Counted from the first letter of the stretch, positions 54,063-64,000 are shown. The stretch is 64,000 nucleotides of DNA from Dechloromonas hankyongensis (GCF_022012295.1 NZ_JAKLTN010000002.1:558001-622000), one strand, 5' to 3'. Notes: generated from the letters alone by a model not told the origin. Numbers and translations are program-made.

Positions 54063-56971
54063 TCCGTGTCGTCCTCGTAGTCTGCTCCCTCGGGTAAGGT
54101 AAAGCGAAAACAAGCGCCGCTGCCCGCTGTGGCCGTCGCATCGATCACGCCACCGTGGCGGGAAATGATACGGTGTGCCGTCGCCAGGCCGATGCCGATG
54201 CCCGGAAACCGCGTCTGGCTGTGTAGACGCTGAAACGGCTGAAAAAGTTTATCGGCATATTGCATATCGAAGCCGTCGCCATTGTCCGCAACGCAATAAC
54301 GCGCCTTGCCATCGATGGTTTCGGCAAAAAACCGAATGCGCGGAGCTTGAGCATGGCCGGTGTATTTCCAGGCGTTTCCGAGCAGGTTATGCAATACGAC
54401 ATCGAGCATTCGCGGATCGCCATAGGCCGCCAAGCCGGGGGCCACCTCCCAAACCACCAGGCGGCCGGGTTCGAGATGCGACATCTCCTTGAGTATGCGG
54501 GTCGCCATTGCGGATAGATCGACCTTCCTTTTCTGCAGGCCGCCGCGGGTACTGCGTGAAAGTGCCAGTATTCCGTCGATCAGTTCCCCCATGCGGCGCC
54601 CGCCCTCGGTGATTTCATGCAGCGAGTCGCGGGCCGCTTCCGGCAGTCCGTCGCCGCAATCTTCTTTCAGGGCTTGCGAAAAACCGAGGATGGCGCGCAG
54701 AGGCGCCCGCAAATCGTGCGAAACGGCGTAAGCGAAACTGTCGAGTTCGCGGTTGGCCGCCTGCAGTTCAGCGGTGCGTTCATGCACCCGCTGCTCGAGA
54801 CCGGCATTCAGCCGGACCACCTCCTCCTCGGCCGCCTTCCTCTGCTCGATGTCTTCCACCACCGAAATGAAATAGTCAGGTAGGCCGCCTTCGTCGCGCA
54901 CCAGGGAAACACTGAGGTTGATCCAGATGAGCTCCCCGTCCTTGCGCACATAGCGTTTCTCGATCTGGTAACTGTCTATCTCCCCCGCCAGCACCTGCTG
55001 AAGCGATGTCAGGTCGGCATCCAGGTCCGGCGGATAGGTGATGTCCTGGAAGGTCGTGGCCAGCAGTTCGTCATGCTCATAGCCGACGATGTCGCACAGT
55101 TTCCGGTTGACGCGCAGCCAACGCCCGTCCGGCGCGACATGGGCGATACCGACGGCGGCCTGCTCGAAAGTCGCCCGAAAGCGCTCTTCCAGATGCCGGA
55201 CGCGGCTGCCGACGCGCGTGCGCTCGCTCAACAGGCCGGCAATACGCGCCTGCAGTTCGTCAACGGAGAATGGCTTGTAGATGTAATCCTGCACACCGTG
55301 CCGCAACAGCCGTACGCGCAGGGCATCGTCAGCCTTGGCGGTGAGCATGATGATGGGTGTGTCATCGAGGAAAGGATCCTGGCGAATTGCTGCCACCATC
55401 TGATCGCCGCTCATGCCGGGCATCATGACGTCGGACAGGATCAGGTCCGGCCGGATGGCCTTGGCTTGCTCCAGCCCTTCCTGGCCATTGAAGGCGCTGG
55501 CTACCCGGTAGCGGGTAGCCAGCGCCGACGCGATGAAGCCATGCATGTCGCGGTTGTCTTCGACCACCAGGATGAGCGGATATTCCTGCCCGAGCGATGG
55601 TACCGACGATAGCTTCGGCCTGGCCTCCCCGTCGGCGTATGCTGGAATGGTTTGGTGCTTCCTGCCGACGGCGGGGGCGGCAGCGCTGCCCGACGGCGCC
55701 TGCAACGGCAAGCTCACGACAAACTCCGCGCCGCCGCCTTGGGCTTCCACCACCCTGACGCTTCCCCGATGCAGGGACGCGAATTCCCTGACGATGGCCA
55801 GCCCGAGGCCGGTTCCCCCATGGCTGCGCGCGGCGCCGCTGTTGACCTGGAGAAAACGCTCGAAAATGGCTTCGCGCATGGCGTCCGGGACGCCGGGACC
55901 GTTGTCGCGAACGCGAATGACGGCTTGGTCATCGACGGTTTGCAGCGACAGCGCGACACAGCCGCCGTCGGGAACGAATTTGAAGGCATTCGACAGCAGG
56001 TTGAGCACGATACGCTGCAGCTTCTCGTCGTCGGCCTCGATCCGGAGCGACGCCGGAACATCGACGGTAAAACGGATATTGCGGTCAGTGGCGACCGTAT
56101 CGAAATGGGAACACAGCAAGCGCAACTGGTCGGCGAGGTTCAGTTCGGCATAGTGGACAAGCATTTTTCCCGCTTCGAGCTTGGCGATGTCGAGCAGGTT
56201 GTCCACCTGGCGATGGAGGAGCAGCGCATTTCTCCGGATGAGCTGCAGGGCCTGCCTGTCGCCTTCGTCCAGTCCGGGCGATTCAAGGAGCCGGCCGAGC
56301 GGCCCCAGAATGAGTGTCAGCGGGGTGCGCAATTCGTGGCTGACATTGGCGAAGAAGCGGGTCTTCAACTCGTCGATTTCCCGCGTTTTGGCGTAGAGCC
56401 TGGCCAATTCTTCATTGGCCGTTTTCAATTGGGCACTGGCTTCCGCTACGTCGCGCGAGCGGGCGAACAGCTCGGCCTCCATGCCCACCGCCCGTTCGCG
56501 CAGCGATTCGTTCAAGCGGTTTTCTTCGACACCCTGCTGCTTCAGGCGCACGAAGTCGGTCACGTCCTGGACCCGGTGGATGATGTAGGCGAGCTGGCCG
56601 TCCGCCCCGATGACCGGGGTATTCAACGGGCTCCAGTAACGCGCCTCGAATCCGCCGCCCTCCTCGTCCGGCTTACGGATGTCGTATTTTTGGAGCGGCA
56701 TCGCGTCGGGAACGGCCGAGTGCAGCACATGCTGCAGCGAAGCCTGCAGATTGCGCACGCCGGCGGCTTCCGGATCGTCCGGATTATCCGGAAAGACATC
56801 GAAAATCCCTCTGCCGAGAATGTCCTCGCGCCGTGTCTTCGTTGCCTGCGCGTAGGCATTGCTGACCGCAACGATGACCAGTTGGCGGTCGAGCACCAGG
56901 TACAGCCCCGGCGCCGCTTCGAATAGTGCTTGGTAATCCGGCAACGGAAGTGGTTCTACGGGTGCCACCAT
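54059..56971 (-). CDS. Hybrid histidine kinase with two kinase cores
   Basis: A 970-residue protein in the order PAS (about 10-140), coiled coil, HisKA with [13 protein letters not shown] (about 213), HATPase (ending about 430), receiver ([15 protein letters not shown], about 465-585), PAS (about 605-720), second HisKA with [14 protein letters not shown] (about 755) and HATPase. The second core is of the phytochrome-kinase type that pairs with Rcp1-like receivers. No transmembrane segment is seen, so it is cytoplasmic. First gene of a three-gene operon. Confidence 0.9.
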   Translation of the reverse strand: MVAPVEPLPLPDYQALFEAAPGLYLVLDRQLVIVAVSNAYAQATKTRREDILGRGIFDVFPDNPDDPEAAGVRNLQASLQHVLHSAVPDAMPLQKYDIRKPDEEGGGFEARYWSPLNTPVIGADGQLAYIIHRVQDVTDFVRLKQQGVEENRLNESLRERAVGMEAELFARSRDVAEASAQLKTANEELARLYAKTREIDELKTRFFANVSHELRTPLTLILGPLGRLLESPGLDEGDRQALQLIRRNALLLHRQVDNLLDIAKLEAGKMLVHYAELNLADQLRLLCSHFDTVATDRNIRFTVDVPASLRIEADDEKLQRIVLNLLSNAFKFVPDGGCVALSLQTVDDQAVIRVRDNGPGVPDAMREAIFERFLQVNSGAARSHGGTGLGLAIVREFASLHRGSVRVVEAQGGGAEFVVSLPLQAPSGSAAAPAVGRKHQTIPAYADGEARPKLSSVPSLGQEYPLILVVEDNRDMHGFIASALATRYRVASAFNGQEGLEQAKAIRPDLILSDVMMPGMSGDQMVAAIRQDPFLDDTPIIMLTAKADDALRVRLLRHGVQDYIYKPFSVDELQARIAGLLSERTRVGSRVRHLEERFRATFEQAAVGIAHVAPDGRWLRVNRKLCDIVGYEHDELLATTFQDITYPPDLDADLTSLQQVLAGEIDSYQIEKRYVRKDGELIWINLSVSLVRDEGGLPDYFISVVEDIEQRKAAEEEVVRLNAGLEQRVHERTAELQAANRELDSFAYAVSHDLRAPLRAILGFSQALKEDCGDGLPEAARDSLHEITEGGRRMGELIDGILALSRSTRGGLQKRKVDLSAMATRILKEMSHLEPGRLVVWEVAPGLAAYGDPRMLDVVLHNLLGNAWKYTGHAQAPRIRFFAETIDGKARYCVADNGDGFDMQYADKLFQPFQRLHSQTRFPGIGIGLATAHRIISRHGGVIDATATAGSGACFRFTLPEGADYEDDTE

Positions 56972-57233
56972 GCTGTCATGCTCGCCTCATGCTTGCCCCC
57001 AGTGTAGTCCATCCGGAACATGCCGGCCACCTCGAAAAATCCGAACAGCATACTCATGCACCATAACGCCAACCAACTCGGGACAGCTCATTCCTGTGAA
57101 GTCACCGTGGCTGTCCGTGGAACAAGATAAATTGAGTGACCGGTAATAGCGAATCGCTTCCCGGCACGTAACTGGAAGCCAGCCGACTATCGCCGCCTGG
57201 ACGGCCGGCGCTTGCATCCCCTAAAACGCCCAA

Positions 57234-58427
57234 TTATGCCGAAACCAAGCGCAGCACGGTGATCTCGGAGGGCGCCCCGAAGCGTTTAGGCGGTCCCCAG
57301 TAACCGGTGCCGCGGCTGGTATAGACCGTCAGCCGCCCCAGCCGGTGCAAGCCGGCGGTAAAGGGCTGCTGCAGGGGCACGAAGAAATTCCACGGCCAGA
57401 ACTGACCGCCATGGGTGTGGCCGGAAAGCTGGAGGTCGAAGCCGGCCGCCTCGGCGGCGCTCGCCGAACGCGGCTGGTGGGCAAGCAGGATGCGCCGCAG
57501 TTCCGGCGGACTGCCGGCCAGCGCGGCGACCGGATCGCTTGCCTGCGCCGTATCGAAGGCGCCGGCCGAGAAATCGGTCACCCCGGCCAGGACAAAGCGG
57601 GCACCCCGGTGACTGATCACGACGTGGCTGTTGTGCAAACCGTGCAGGCCGATACGCTCAAACTCGCGCATCCAGGCCGTCGCCCCGGAGTAGTACTCGT
57701 GGTTGCCGGTAACGATGTAGCTGCCGTGCCGGCTGCGCAGGCTGCCCAGCGGCGCGGTGTGAGCACGCAACTGCTCGACGCTGCCATCGACCACGTCGCC
57801 GGTGATGGCCACCAGATCGGCATCGAGCTGATTGACGCGGTCGACGATCGCTTGGACATAGTCGCCTTTGATGGTCGGCCCGACGTGGATATCGCTGAGC
57901 TGGACGATGGTGAATCCCTCCAGATCCTTGGGTAGCCCGGCCAGCGGGACATCGACCCGGACGACGCCGGCAACCCGCCGCGCATTGACGTAGCCGACCA
58001 GCGTGAACAGGCTGGCCAGGCCGAGGACGGCGATGGCGGTCGGCCTCGCCAGGGATGGCGCATCGGCGACCAAGCCAGCAATATCGCGCAGCACGGTCAA
58101 CACCAGCACCGAGGAAAATAGCCCCATTGCCAGACCGCCGAGCCAGCTAAGGCGGTCGGCCAGCGCCTGACGGACGGCAAGGAAGCGCGCCAGCAGGCCA
58201 AGTGGCACGAGGACGGTGGACAGGACCAACCCGCCGACGGCCAGAGTCAGGCCGGCCGTACCGAGATCCAGGGCGGGCAGCAGGCGCCAGCCGATGTAGG
58301 CATGCAGGCCACCGATCAGCGGCAGGATGCGCCACAGGGCGCGCCGCACGCGGCCCGGCAGGGCGCTGTGGCGGGGGGACGATCGATGCACGGCAGTGCT
58401 CATGCGTATGGCTTTCGTTGTGGGCAT
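57234..58427 (-). CDS. Membrane-anchored metallophosphoesterase (YaeI/YkuE-like)
   Basis: A 397-residue protein with four to five N-terminal transmembrane helices (residues about 30-150) and a calcineurin-like domain: metal ligands in QLSDIHVG, ITGDVVDG, VTGNHEYY, LAHQP and LSGHTHGGQ. Related enzymes cleave phospholipid headgroups such as lipid A precursors or phosphatidyl compounds. The ATG at 58403 is an alternative start; neither has a clear ribosome-binding site. The gene stands alone. Confidence 0.88.
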   Translation of the reverse strand: MPTTKAIRMSTAVHRSSPRHSALPGRVRRALWRILPLIGGLHAYIGWRLLPALDLGTAGLTLAVGGLVLSTVLVPLGLLARFLAVRQALADRLSWLGGLAMGLFSSVLVLTVLRDIAGLVADAPSLARPTAIAVLGLASLFTLVGYVNARRVAGVVRVDVPLAGLPKDLEGFTIVQLSDIHVGPTIKGDYVQAIVDRVNQLDADLVAITGDVVDGSVEQLRAHTAPLGSLRSRHGSYIVTGNHEYYSGATAWMREFERIGLHGLHNSHVVISHRGARFVLAGVTDFSAGAFDTAQASDPVAALAGSPPELRRILLAHQPRSASAAEAAGFDLQLSGHTHGGQFWPWNFFVPLQQPFTAGLHRLGRLTVYTSRGTGYWGPPKRFGAPSEITVLRLVSA

Positions 58428-58532
58428 GGCCCAAGTTCGGGGTCGGCTCGCTAACTATCTGATGCCTTGGCGGCGCGGCGGTTCAATCGGCCGCTTCCGC
58501 CCGCAGGCAAACCGGCGGACTGGCGCCATCGC

Positions 58533-58925
58533 TCAGACGCTGCCGGTAGGTTTGCTTCCGGCGTCGCCGGGATTCTCCTCGGCTTCCGCCTTGGGCGAAG
58601 AACAGCACTTGCCCCAGCGGCTGCCGAAGCGCCCCTTGAGCTGCTGGCGCTCCTCCGGCGTCATGCTTTCCCAATGTGCCCGGCGTTCGCGCCAATGGCC
58701 GTGGCCGCCACCGCGAAGGCCGCCGAAAAGTATCCGGCTGAGCACCAGTACGCCCAGGGCCTGCCAGTAGCCAATGCGGGAGACGCCGGCAAAAAGGTCA
58801 GGCAGCAGGCAGTTCCACAACTGCATGACGACCCAGGTGATGGCGGCGATGCCGGCCACGATGAGCAGGCCGATCTTGATGCAGCGCGCAGTGCAGCCGG
58901 ATTTGTCGGTAGAGCATTTCAGCAT
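58533..58925 (-). CDS. Cysteine-rich small membrane protein downstream of an ECF sigma factor
   Basis: A 130-residue protein with four cysteines before or in the membrane part (KCSTDKSGCTARC and WNC), two transmembrane helices (about residues 18-38 and 52-70), then a basic cytoplasmic region with HWESMTPEERQQLKGRFG and a CC pair. AAGGA lies six bases before the ATG at 58925. It begins 13 bases after the sigma factor gene, so they form one operon; an anti-sigma role is possible but no known anti-sigma domain is evident. Confidence 0.75.
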   Translation of the reverse strand: MLKCSTDKSGCTARCIKIGLLIVAGIAAITWVVMQLWNCLLPDLFAGVSRIGYWQALGVLVLSRILFGGLRGGGHGHWRERRAHWESMTPEERQQLKGRFGSRWGKCCSSPKAEAEENPGDAGSKPTGSV

Positions 58926-58938
58926 GGTCATTCCTTGT

Positions 58939-59532
58939 TCAAGATTGTTCGTCGTAAAGAGGGCGGAGGCGGTCGCGCAAATGAAGGATCGCCTGCCGCT
59001 TCCAGCCGAGCAGGGTGTTCAACGGGGTGCCGCTTTCGGCGGCCATATCCTTGAAGCTGCGCCCATCGAGTTCATGGGCGATGAATACGTCGCGCGGCCC
59101 GGCCGGCAGTTCGTCAAGTGCCGTTGCGATGGCATCCAGCCACAGCCGCCGCAGATGCGCTGCCTCGGGGCCGCCATCGCTGGCCGGCATGGCGTTTTCC
59201 AGCCAGTGCACCGCGTCGTCGCCTTCCTCCGGCCCGGCCGGCAAGGGTTCCTCGCGCCGCTTGCGAAAGCGGTCGACGATGCGATTTCGCGCCACCCGAA
59301 ACAGCCAGGCACCGACCTGCTCGATCGGCTCCGGCAAGCGCCAGGCTTCGACCAGCTCGAAAAAGACATCCTGCAGGATGTCCTCCGCCTCGCCCGGATC
59401 GGGCACGCGCTGACGAATGAAGCTGCCCAGCCGCCCGCTTTCACGGGCAACCGTTTCGGTCAGGCGGCGGTTCTGCTCTGCCATCGGGATGGTCCGGTCG
59501 TAAGGCGGTGGAAGGGAAAGCGACGTGTCCAT
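58939..59532 (-). CDS. ECF-type RNA polymerase sigma factor
   Basis: A sigma factor of about 197 residues. Region 2 (GEAEDILQDVFFELVEAW, GAWLFRVARNRIVDRFRKRR) and region 4 (LPAGPRDVFIAHELDGRSF, GTPLNTLLGWKRQAILHLR) are clear, with an acidic linker between. ECF group not assigned. Two in-frame ATGs (59532 and 59484) are possible and neither has a strong ribosome-binding site. It is cotranscribed with the small cysteine-rich membrane protein. Confidence 0.85.
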   Translation of the reverse strand: MDTSLSLPPPYDRTIPMAEQNRRLTETVARESGRLGSFIRQRVPDPGEAEDILQDVFFELVEAWRLPEPIEQVGAWLFRVARNRIVDRFRKRREEPLPAGPEEGDDAVHWLENAMPASDGGPEAAHLRRLWLDAIATALDELPAGPRDVFIAHELDGRSFKDMAAESGTPLNTLLGWKRQAILHLRDRLRPLYDEQS

Positions 59533-59714
59533 GCCTGTGTAGACGAATGGCAGGCGCGGATATTGTGGGGCTGCCAAAAAATAATGGATACCGTTGCGCT
59601 CAGCTTTGCAAATTCGGCTTTCACCTGCATTTTCTACCGGCTTCCAGGGCCCAGGCCCAAGGCACCGGGTTTGCTCATCTCCCGGTTGTAACTGTTGATT
59701 GGCATGGAGGTTGT

Positions 59715-59927
59715 ATGGGACACAAACCCAGAGTCCGTCCGGGGCTGAGCAGTCCGGACCAGAGCCAGGACGTCGAATTTACCCTCGACCAGCAGGCCGA
59801 CGAAGGACAGCATGAACGTGAGGAACAGGAGGGTGGCGGTCCGCTAGGTCCGGCCAAGGCCAAACCTGATCGCCAGCAGCGCGATCGCAACGAGGCTCAC
59901 GAAACACCTGACAGGCGCAAAGGGTAG
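59715..59927 (+). CDS. Possible small, highly charged protein, 70 residues
   Basis: An ATG four bases after GGAGG opens a hydrophilic frame rich in glutamine, glutamate, aspartate and arginine (MGHKPRVRPGLSSPDQSQDV at the start, DRRKG at the end), with no hydrophobic core; probably disordered. I do not recognise it. It converges on the phosphoketolase gene. Composition and the ribosome-binding site favour a real gene, but weakly. Confidence 0.4.
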   Translation: MGHKPRVRPGLSSPDQSQDVEFTLDQQADEGQHEREEQEGGGPLGPAKAKPDRQQRDRNEAHETPDRRKG

Positions 59928-59960
59928 CGCGGCACGCTCGACCGGCAAACCGGCTGCAGA

Positions 59961-62330
59961 CTATTCAGGACTTCGCCCGGGCCATTGCCAGCCCTGGATT
60001 TCCGGCATGTCCTCGCCGTGTTCGAGGATGTGGCGGGTATGCCGCTTGAGCCGGTCATACATCGCCTGCTTGATGCGCGCGGCTTTGGCCTGTAGTTGCG
60101 GTACGCGCTTGGCCACGTCGATGACCAGATGGAAGCGGTCCAGGTTGTTGAGCACGACCATGTCGAACGGCGTGGTCGTCGTCCCCTCCTCCGTGTAGCC
60201 GCGCACGTGCAGGTTGGGATTGGCCCGGCGGTAGGTCAGCCGATGGATCAGCCACGGGTAGCCGTGGTAGGCGAAGATGATCGGCTTGTCGGCGGTAAAC
60301 AGCGTGTTAAATTCGGCGTCCGACAGGCCGTGCGGGTGCTCTTCCTGCGGCTGCAGGGTCATCAGGTCGACGACATTGACGTAGCGGATTTTCAGTTCTG
60401 GGGCCAGTTGATGCAGGAGGTCGATGGCGGCCAGCATTTCCAGGGTCGGCACATCGCCGGCCGATGCCAGCACGACGTCCGCTTCACCCGGCCGGTCGTT
60501 GCAGGCCCACTCCCAGCGGCCGATCCCGACCTCCGCGTGCTTGACCGCGGCATCCATGGCCAGCCATTGCCATTCCGGCTGCTTGCCGGCGACGATGACA
60601 TTGACCAGGTTGCGACTCTGCAGGCAGCGGTCGGCAACACACAACAGCGTATTGGCATCCGGCGGCAGGTAGACGCGGATGACGTCAGCCTTCTTGTTGA
60701 CCACGTGGTCGATGAAACCCGGGTCCTGATGCGAAAAGCCGTTGTGGTCCTGCCGCCAGACGTGCGAGGTGAGCAGGATGTTGAGCGAGGCAATTGGCCG
60801 CCGCCACGGGATTTCGTCGCACATCTTCAGCCACTTGGCGTGCTGGTTGAACATGGAATCGACGATGTGGATGAAGGCCTCGTAGCAGGAAAACAGGCCA
60901 TGCCGCCCGCTGAGCAGGTAGCCTTCCAGCCAGCCTTGGCACGCGTGCTCGGAGAGCATTTCCATCACCCGCCCATCCGGCGCCAGATGGTCGTCGTCAT
61001 CCAGACGCTCGGCCATCCAGCTGCGGTTAGTGGCGTCAAACAAGGCATCCAGCCGGTTGGAGGCGGTTTCGTCCGGCCCGAATACGCGGAAGTTGTCCGG
61101 GTTGTGGCGCATCACGTCGCGCAGGAAAGCCCCCAGGGTGCGCGTCGCTTCAGCCGCCGAGCCGCCCGGCGTCGGAACGTCCACGGCATAGTCGCGGAAA
61201 TCCGGCAGGCGCAGGTCGCGCAGCAAGGCGCCGCCGTTGGCATGCGGATTGGCCCCCATGCGGCGTTCGCCAACGGGTGCCAGCGCTGCGATCCCGGGCC
61301 TCAGCCAGCCCGCGTCATCGAACAGTTCGGACGGCCGGTAGGACGCCATCCAGTCGGCCAGAAGTTGCACGTGCTCCGGCCGGTCCATGGCGGCGAGCGG
61401 CACCTGGTGCGAGCGCCACGAGCCTTCGCTTTTCTTGCCGTCGACCTTCTGCGGCCCGGTCCACCCCTTGGGTGAACGGAGAATGATCAGCGGCCAGCGC
61501 GGGCGTGTCAGCACGTCACCTTCACGCGCCTTGCGCTGGATGGACTGAATATCGGCGACGGCCGTATCGACCGCCGCCGCCATCAGGCAGTGCATGGTTT
61601 CCGGGTCTTCGCCCTCGACGAAGATCGGCTGGTAGCCATAGCCAATAAACAGGCTTTCCAGTTCGTCATGGCTGATACGGGCCAGGATGGTCGGATTGGC
61701 GATCTTGTAGCCGTTGAGGTGAAGGATGGGCAGTACGGCGCCATCGGTCTGCGGATTCAGGAATTTGTTGGAATGCCAGGCGGTCGCCAGCGGCCCGGTT
61801 TCCGCTTCGCCGTCGCCGACGACGCAGCAGGCGATCAGATAGCGGTTGTCGAACACCGCACCATAGGCATGAAACAGCGCATAGCCCAGTTCCCCGCCTT
61901 CGTGTATCGACCCCGGCGTATGTGGCGAGGCGTGGCTCGGGACGCCTCCCGGGACGGAAAACTGGCGGAACAGGCGGCGCATGCCCTCTTCGTCCGCCGT
62001 AACCTCCGGGTACAACTCGCTGTAGCTGCCTTCGAGCCAGGTATTGGCCACCACGGCCGGACCGCCGTGGCCGGGGCCGGCGATGAAGATCATGTTCAGG
62101 TCGTGCTGCCGGATTGCCCGGTTCATATGCACATAGATGAAATTAAGGCCCGGCGTCGTGCCCCAGTGGCCAAGCAGGCGGGGCTTGATGTCCGACCGGC
62201 TGAGCGGCGTCTTGAGCAGCGGGTTGTCGCGGAGGTAGATCTGCCCCACCGACAGGTAGTTGGCGGCGCGCCACCAGGCATTCATCCGTTCGAGTTCATC
62301 GGCGGTGAGGGGGATACGGCTTACCGGCAT
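59961..62330 (-). CDS. xfp: Xylulose-5-phosphate/fructose-6-phosphate phosphoketolase
   Basis: A 789-residue thiamine diphosphate enzyme that splits xylulose-5-phosphate or fructose-6-phosphate with phosphate to acetyl phosphate. The TPP site [20 protein letters not shown], the N-terminal [20 protein letters not shown] and the ANPTILARI segment are diagnostic. Length is standard. GAGG precedes the ATG by eight bases. No acetate kinase or phosphotransacetylase gene is in the window. The 57-codon gene upstream is probably cotranscribed. Confidence 0.96.
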   Translation of the reverse strand: MPVSRIPLTADELERMNAWWRAANYLSVGQIYLRDNPLLKTPLSRSDIKPRLLGHWGTTPGLNFIYVHMNRAIRQHDLNMIFIAGPGHGGPAVVANTWLEGSYSELYPEVTADEEGMRRLFRQFSVPGGVPSHASPHTPGSIHEGGELGYALFHAYGAVFDNRYLIACCVVGDGEAETGPLATAWHSNKFLNPQTDGAVLPILHLNGYKIANPTILARISHDELESLFIGYGYQPIFVEGEDPETMHCLMAAAVDTAVADIQSIQRKAREGDVLTRPRWPLIILRSPKGWTGPQKVDGKKSEGSWRSHQVPLAAMDRPEHVQLLADWMASYRPSELFDDAGWLRPGIAALAPVGERRMGANPHANGGALLRDLRLPDFRDYAVDVPTPGGSAAEATRTLGAFLRDVMRHNPDNFRVFGPDETASNRLDALFDATNRSWMAERLDDDDHLAPDGRVMEMLSEHACQGWLEGYLLSGRHGLFSCYEAFIHIVDSMFNQHAKWLKMCDEIPWRRPIASLNILLTSHVWRQDHNGFSHQDPGFIDHVVNKKADVIRVYLPPDANTLLCVADRCLQSRNLVNVIVAGKQPEWQWLAMDAAVKHAEVGIGRWEWACNDRPGEADVVLASAGDVPTLEMLAAIDLLHQLAPELKIRYVNVVDLMTLQPQEEHPHGLSDAEFNTLFTADKPIIFAYHGYPWLIHRLTYRRANPNLHVRGYTEEGTTTTPFDMVVLNNLDRFHLVIDVAKRVPQLQAKAARIKQAMYDRLKRHTRHILEHGEDMPEIQGWQWPGRSPE

Positions 62331-62353
62331 TTCCTGATCCTCGCTGTGTCGGC

Positions 62354-62527
62354 TCAGTCCGGTGTTTTTTCGGTTGCCGGTCGCGGGGCGGTGTCAGGCT
62401 CCGCCTGGCCTTCCCGGGCGGCCTCCTTATGCTCCGCTAGCGGCAGGGTGATCGGGGTCCAGTGGCGACAAGCGGTTTCTGTCGCGCCGCGTCGCAGTTT
62501 CGGACGATTTTCGATTTCGTCATTCAT
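62354..62527 (-). CDS. Small hydrophilic protein upstream of phosphoketolase, 57 residues
   Basis: A short gene with GGAG seven bases before its ATG, ending 23 bases before the phosphoketolase start. The product ([20 protein letters not shown] at the start, PATEKTPD at the end) is polar, with one cysteine, and likely unstructured. No family recognised. Position suggests a link to phosphoketolase expression or activity, unproven. Confidence 0.5.
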   Translation of the reverse strand: MNDEIENRPKLRRGATETACRHWTPITLPLAEHKEAAREGQAEPDTAPRPATEKTPD

Positions 62528-62781
62528 GTGCGGTCTCCGATGCTGACCAGCCAGATGCTGTCGTACGACTATACACGCTCTTTCAGCGGCGTTCAGTGGG
62601 CGGTCCAACATAGATCGCCAGTGTGGTCTGACGAACTGAGAAGTGCGCCCGGAGCGGCCACCATGATGCCATCCACATTGTTCCAAAGGAGAAGTCCCAT
62701 GTGCCGGCGATCATACCCCTCTTCCCTGCCCAGTCATTTTGTTATAGCACTGGCTGTCGCCACTCCGCCAGGAGACTTGCC

Positions 62782-63231
62782 ATGAAACGCAGCGCATCGG
62801 CCGCCTGGACCGGCGGCCTCCGTCAAGGCGCCGGCAATATCTCGACACAAAGCGGCATCCTGAACAGCGCCCAATACGGCTACAAGGAGCGCTTCGAGGA
62901 AGGCCCCGGGACCAATCCGGAAGAATTGATCGCCGCCGCCCATGCCGGCTGCTTCTGCATGGCGCTGGCCGCGCAACTGGAAAAGGAAGGCATGGTGCCC
63001 GATCGGGTCCAGACCCAGGCCACCGTGACGCTCGACAAAATCGACGGAGCACTCGCCATCACGGCCATCCACCTCGATCTGCTCGCCACCGTTCCCGGCG
63101 CCGAGCTGGCCGAAGTGGAAAGAGTTGCCAACGTCGCCAAGCGCGAATGTCCAGTGTCCAAGCTATTCAATGCCCAGATCACGCTGACGGTAAACCTTGA
63201 GGCTAACGAAGAGAAGCAACCGGCTCAGTAA
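62782..63231 (+). CDS. osmC: OsmC family peroxiredoxin-like protein
   Basis: A 149-residue OsmC protein, a thiol peroxidase acting on organic hydroperoxides. The catalytic cysteines lie in AAHAGCFCMALA and KRECPVSKLF; the NPEELIAAAHAGC block is typical. AGGAG lies seven bases before the ATG at 62782. It stands divergent from the phosphoketolase operon, across 254 bases in which I see no gene, and is followed by a flavin reductase, suggesting a stress-related pair. Confidence 0.92.
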   Translation: MKRSASAAWTGGLRQGAGNISTQSGILNSAQYGYKERFEEGPGTNPEELIAAAHAGCFCMALAAQLEKEGMVPDRVQTQATVTLDKIDGALAITAIHLDLLATVPGAELAEVERVANVAKRECPVSKLFNAQITLTVNLEANEEKQPAQ

Positions 63232-63274
63232 ATTTTGCAACGACGTTCGCCAACTGACAAATGGAGGAAATCCA

Positions 63275-63850
63275 ATGGCCAACACGAACATCCTGGGGAT
63301 TGTCGGCAGCCTGCGCCGAAGCTCCTACAACGGCTTCGCCATGAAGGCGGCGCTGGAATTGCTACCCGAAAATGTCGATTTGACCGTTATCGATCTGCAC
63401 GGCATTCCGGTTTTCAACCAGGACGAGGAAATGTCGCCACCGCCCGCCGTGGTCGAATTCAAGCAAAAGATCCTGGCGGCCGATGCGATTCTTTTCGCCA
63501 CCCCGGAGTACAACTATTCGGTACCAGGCGGCTTAAAAAACGCCATCGACTGGGCGTCGCGCCCCTATGGCCAAAGTGCCTGGAAGGGCAAGACGGCTGC
63601 CATCATGGGTGTTTCCGTCGGCAATTTCGGCACCGCCCGGGCTCAGTACGATCTGCGGAAAATTCTCGTTACACTGGAAATGCCGGCGGTGGTTCAACCA
63701 GAAGTCATGATCGGCAATGCCACCGAACGATTCGACGACAACGGCCGTCTTACCGATGAACGAAGCCGGCAAATGATCCAGAAATTACTGAGCACTCTGG
63801 TTCAGCTGGAAAAATCGACTCGCCGGGCCAAGGGTGATCCGATCAGTTAG
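63275..63850 (+). CDS. NADPH-dependent FMN reductase (NAD(P)H:quinone oxidoreductase type)
   Basis: A 191-residue flavodoxin-fold oxidoreductase. GIVGSLRRSSYNGF binds the FMN phosphate and TPEYNYSVPGGLKNAIDW is the signature of the YieF/ChrR/AzoR-like group, which reduces quinones, azo dyes or chromate. GGAGG precedes the ATG at 63275. It follows osmC by 43 bases. Confidence 0.92.
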   Translation: MANTNILGIVGSLRRSSYNGFAMKAALELLPENVDLTVIDLHGIPVFNQDEEMSPPPAVVEFKQKILAADAILFATPEYNYSVPGGLKNAIDWASRPYGQSAWKGKTAAIMGVSVGNFGTARAQYDLRKILVTLEMPAVVQPEVMIGNATERFDDNGRLTDERSRQMIQKLLSTLVQLEKSTRRAKGDPIS

Positions 63851-63878
63851 CCGTCAAACTACGCAGCGCGGGGGTGTT

Positions 63879-64000
63879 GTGGCCGAATATCACTTGCTGA
63901 CCATCTGGCGCATAAATGCCCCGCTGACCGAGGTTTACAATGCCATCCACGACTCGACGCGCTGGCCGGAGTGGTGGCCGGGGGCGGAAAAAGTGGAACC
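63879..64000 (+). CDS. SRPBCC (polyketide cyclase-like) protein, 3' end outside window
   Basis: The first 40 codons of a protein starting at GTG 63879: LLTIWRINAPLTEVYNAIHD followed by STRWPEWWPG, the typical opening of START-like polyketide cyclase/dehydrase domains. No strong ribosome-binding site is seen apart from GGGGG. The function cannot be inferred from this fragment. Confidence 0.65.
   Translation, partial: MAEYHLLTIWRINAPLTEVYNAIHDSTRWPEWWPGAEKVE

Noticed and set aside
56972..57233. 76-codon minus-strand frame between the kinase and metallophosphoesterase genes
   Set aside because: No ribosome-binding site or domain; more likely the leader of the kinase operon.

Overview
The window looks like part of a betaproteobacterial chromosome, most probably from the Rhodocyclales (Dechloromonas/Azonexus-like). 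That is an inference from the gene order rluC - HAD - Rieske - sppA - maf - yceD - rpmF - plsX - fabHDG - acpP - fabF - ygfX - nadB - rpoE - rseC - mucD - lepA - lepB - rnc - era - recO - pdxJ - acpS - nagZ and from an arginine-type EF-P paired with EarP.

Region 1 (1-27.7 kb) is housekeeping and mostly on the plus strand: RNA modification, the fatty-acid synthesis block with its carrier protein and the synthase that activates it, an envelope-stress block (rpoE, rseC, mucD, but no rseA or rseB), protein export (lepA, lepB), RNA processing (rnc, era), repair (recO, a family-5 uracil-DNA glycosylase, uvrC), EF-P with its rhamnosyltransferase, and a tRNA cluster Gly-Cys-Gly-Leu behind a near-perfect sigma-70 promoter.

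Region 2 (28.94-36.30 kb) is a complete-looking filamentous phage (inovirus) prophage of about 7.3 kb. It is bounded by two XerC/XerD-type sites sharing XerD arm plus core, and the right-hand one is an intact dif site. The phage has no integrase and therefore probably uses host XerCD. Its genes are a leftward DUF3693/RstR-like regulator, three 17-bp operator-like palindromes, ssDNA-binding protein, replication protein, small membrane proteins, major coat protein, TspB/pIII-like adhesin, pVI-like DUF2523 protein and Zot/pI ATPase. No secretin gene is seen. The regulator's stop codon lies inside the left attachment site and comes from the chromosomal dif arm, so in the circular phage this gene should run on for 34 more codons into a terminator now lying at the far right end of the prophage. 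The dif site implies that the window spans the replication terminus; GGGNAGGG (KOPS-like) octamers switch strand across it, in agreement.

Region 3 (36.4-64 kb) is chromosomal again and visibly more GC-rich at third codon positions. It holds a LysR regulator divergent from an RND efflux operon that begins with a hydrolase-like protein lacking its serine nucleophile; NorE/NorF-like oxidase accessory subunits; a siroheme sulfite/nitrite reductase with DUF934; CcoG; a MocR-type regulator; a three-gene signalling operon (double-core hybrid histidine kinase, Rcp1-like receiver, REC-PAS-PAS-GGDEF-EAL-REC protein); a membrane metallophosphoesterase; an ECF sigma factor with a small cysteine-rich membrane protein; phosphoketolase with a 57-codon upstream gene; OsmC; an FMN reductase; and the start of an SRPBCC protein at the window edge.
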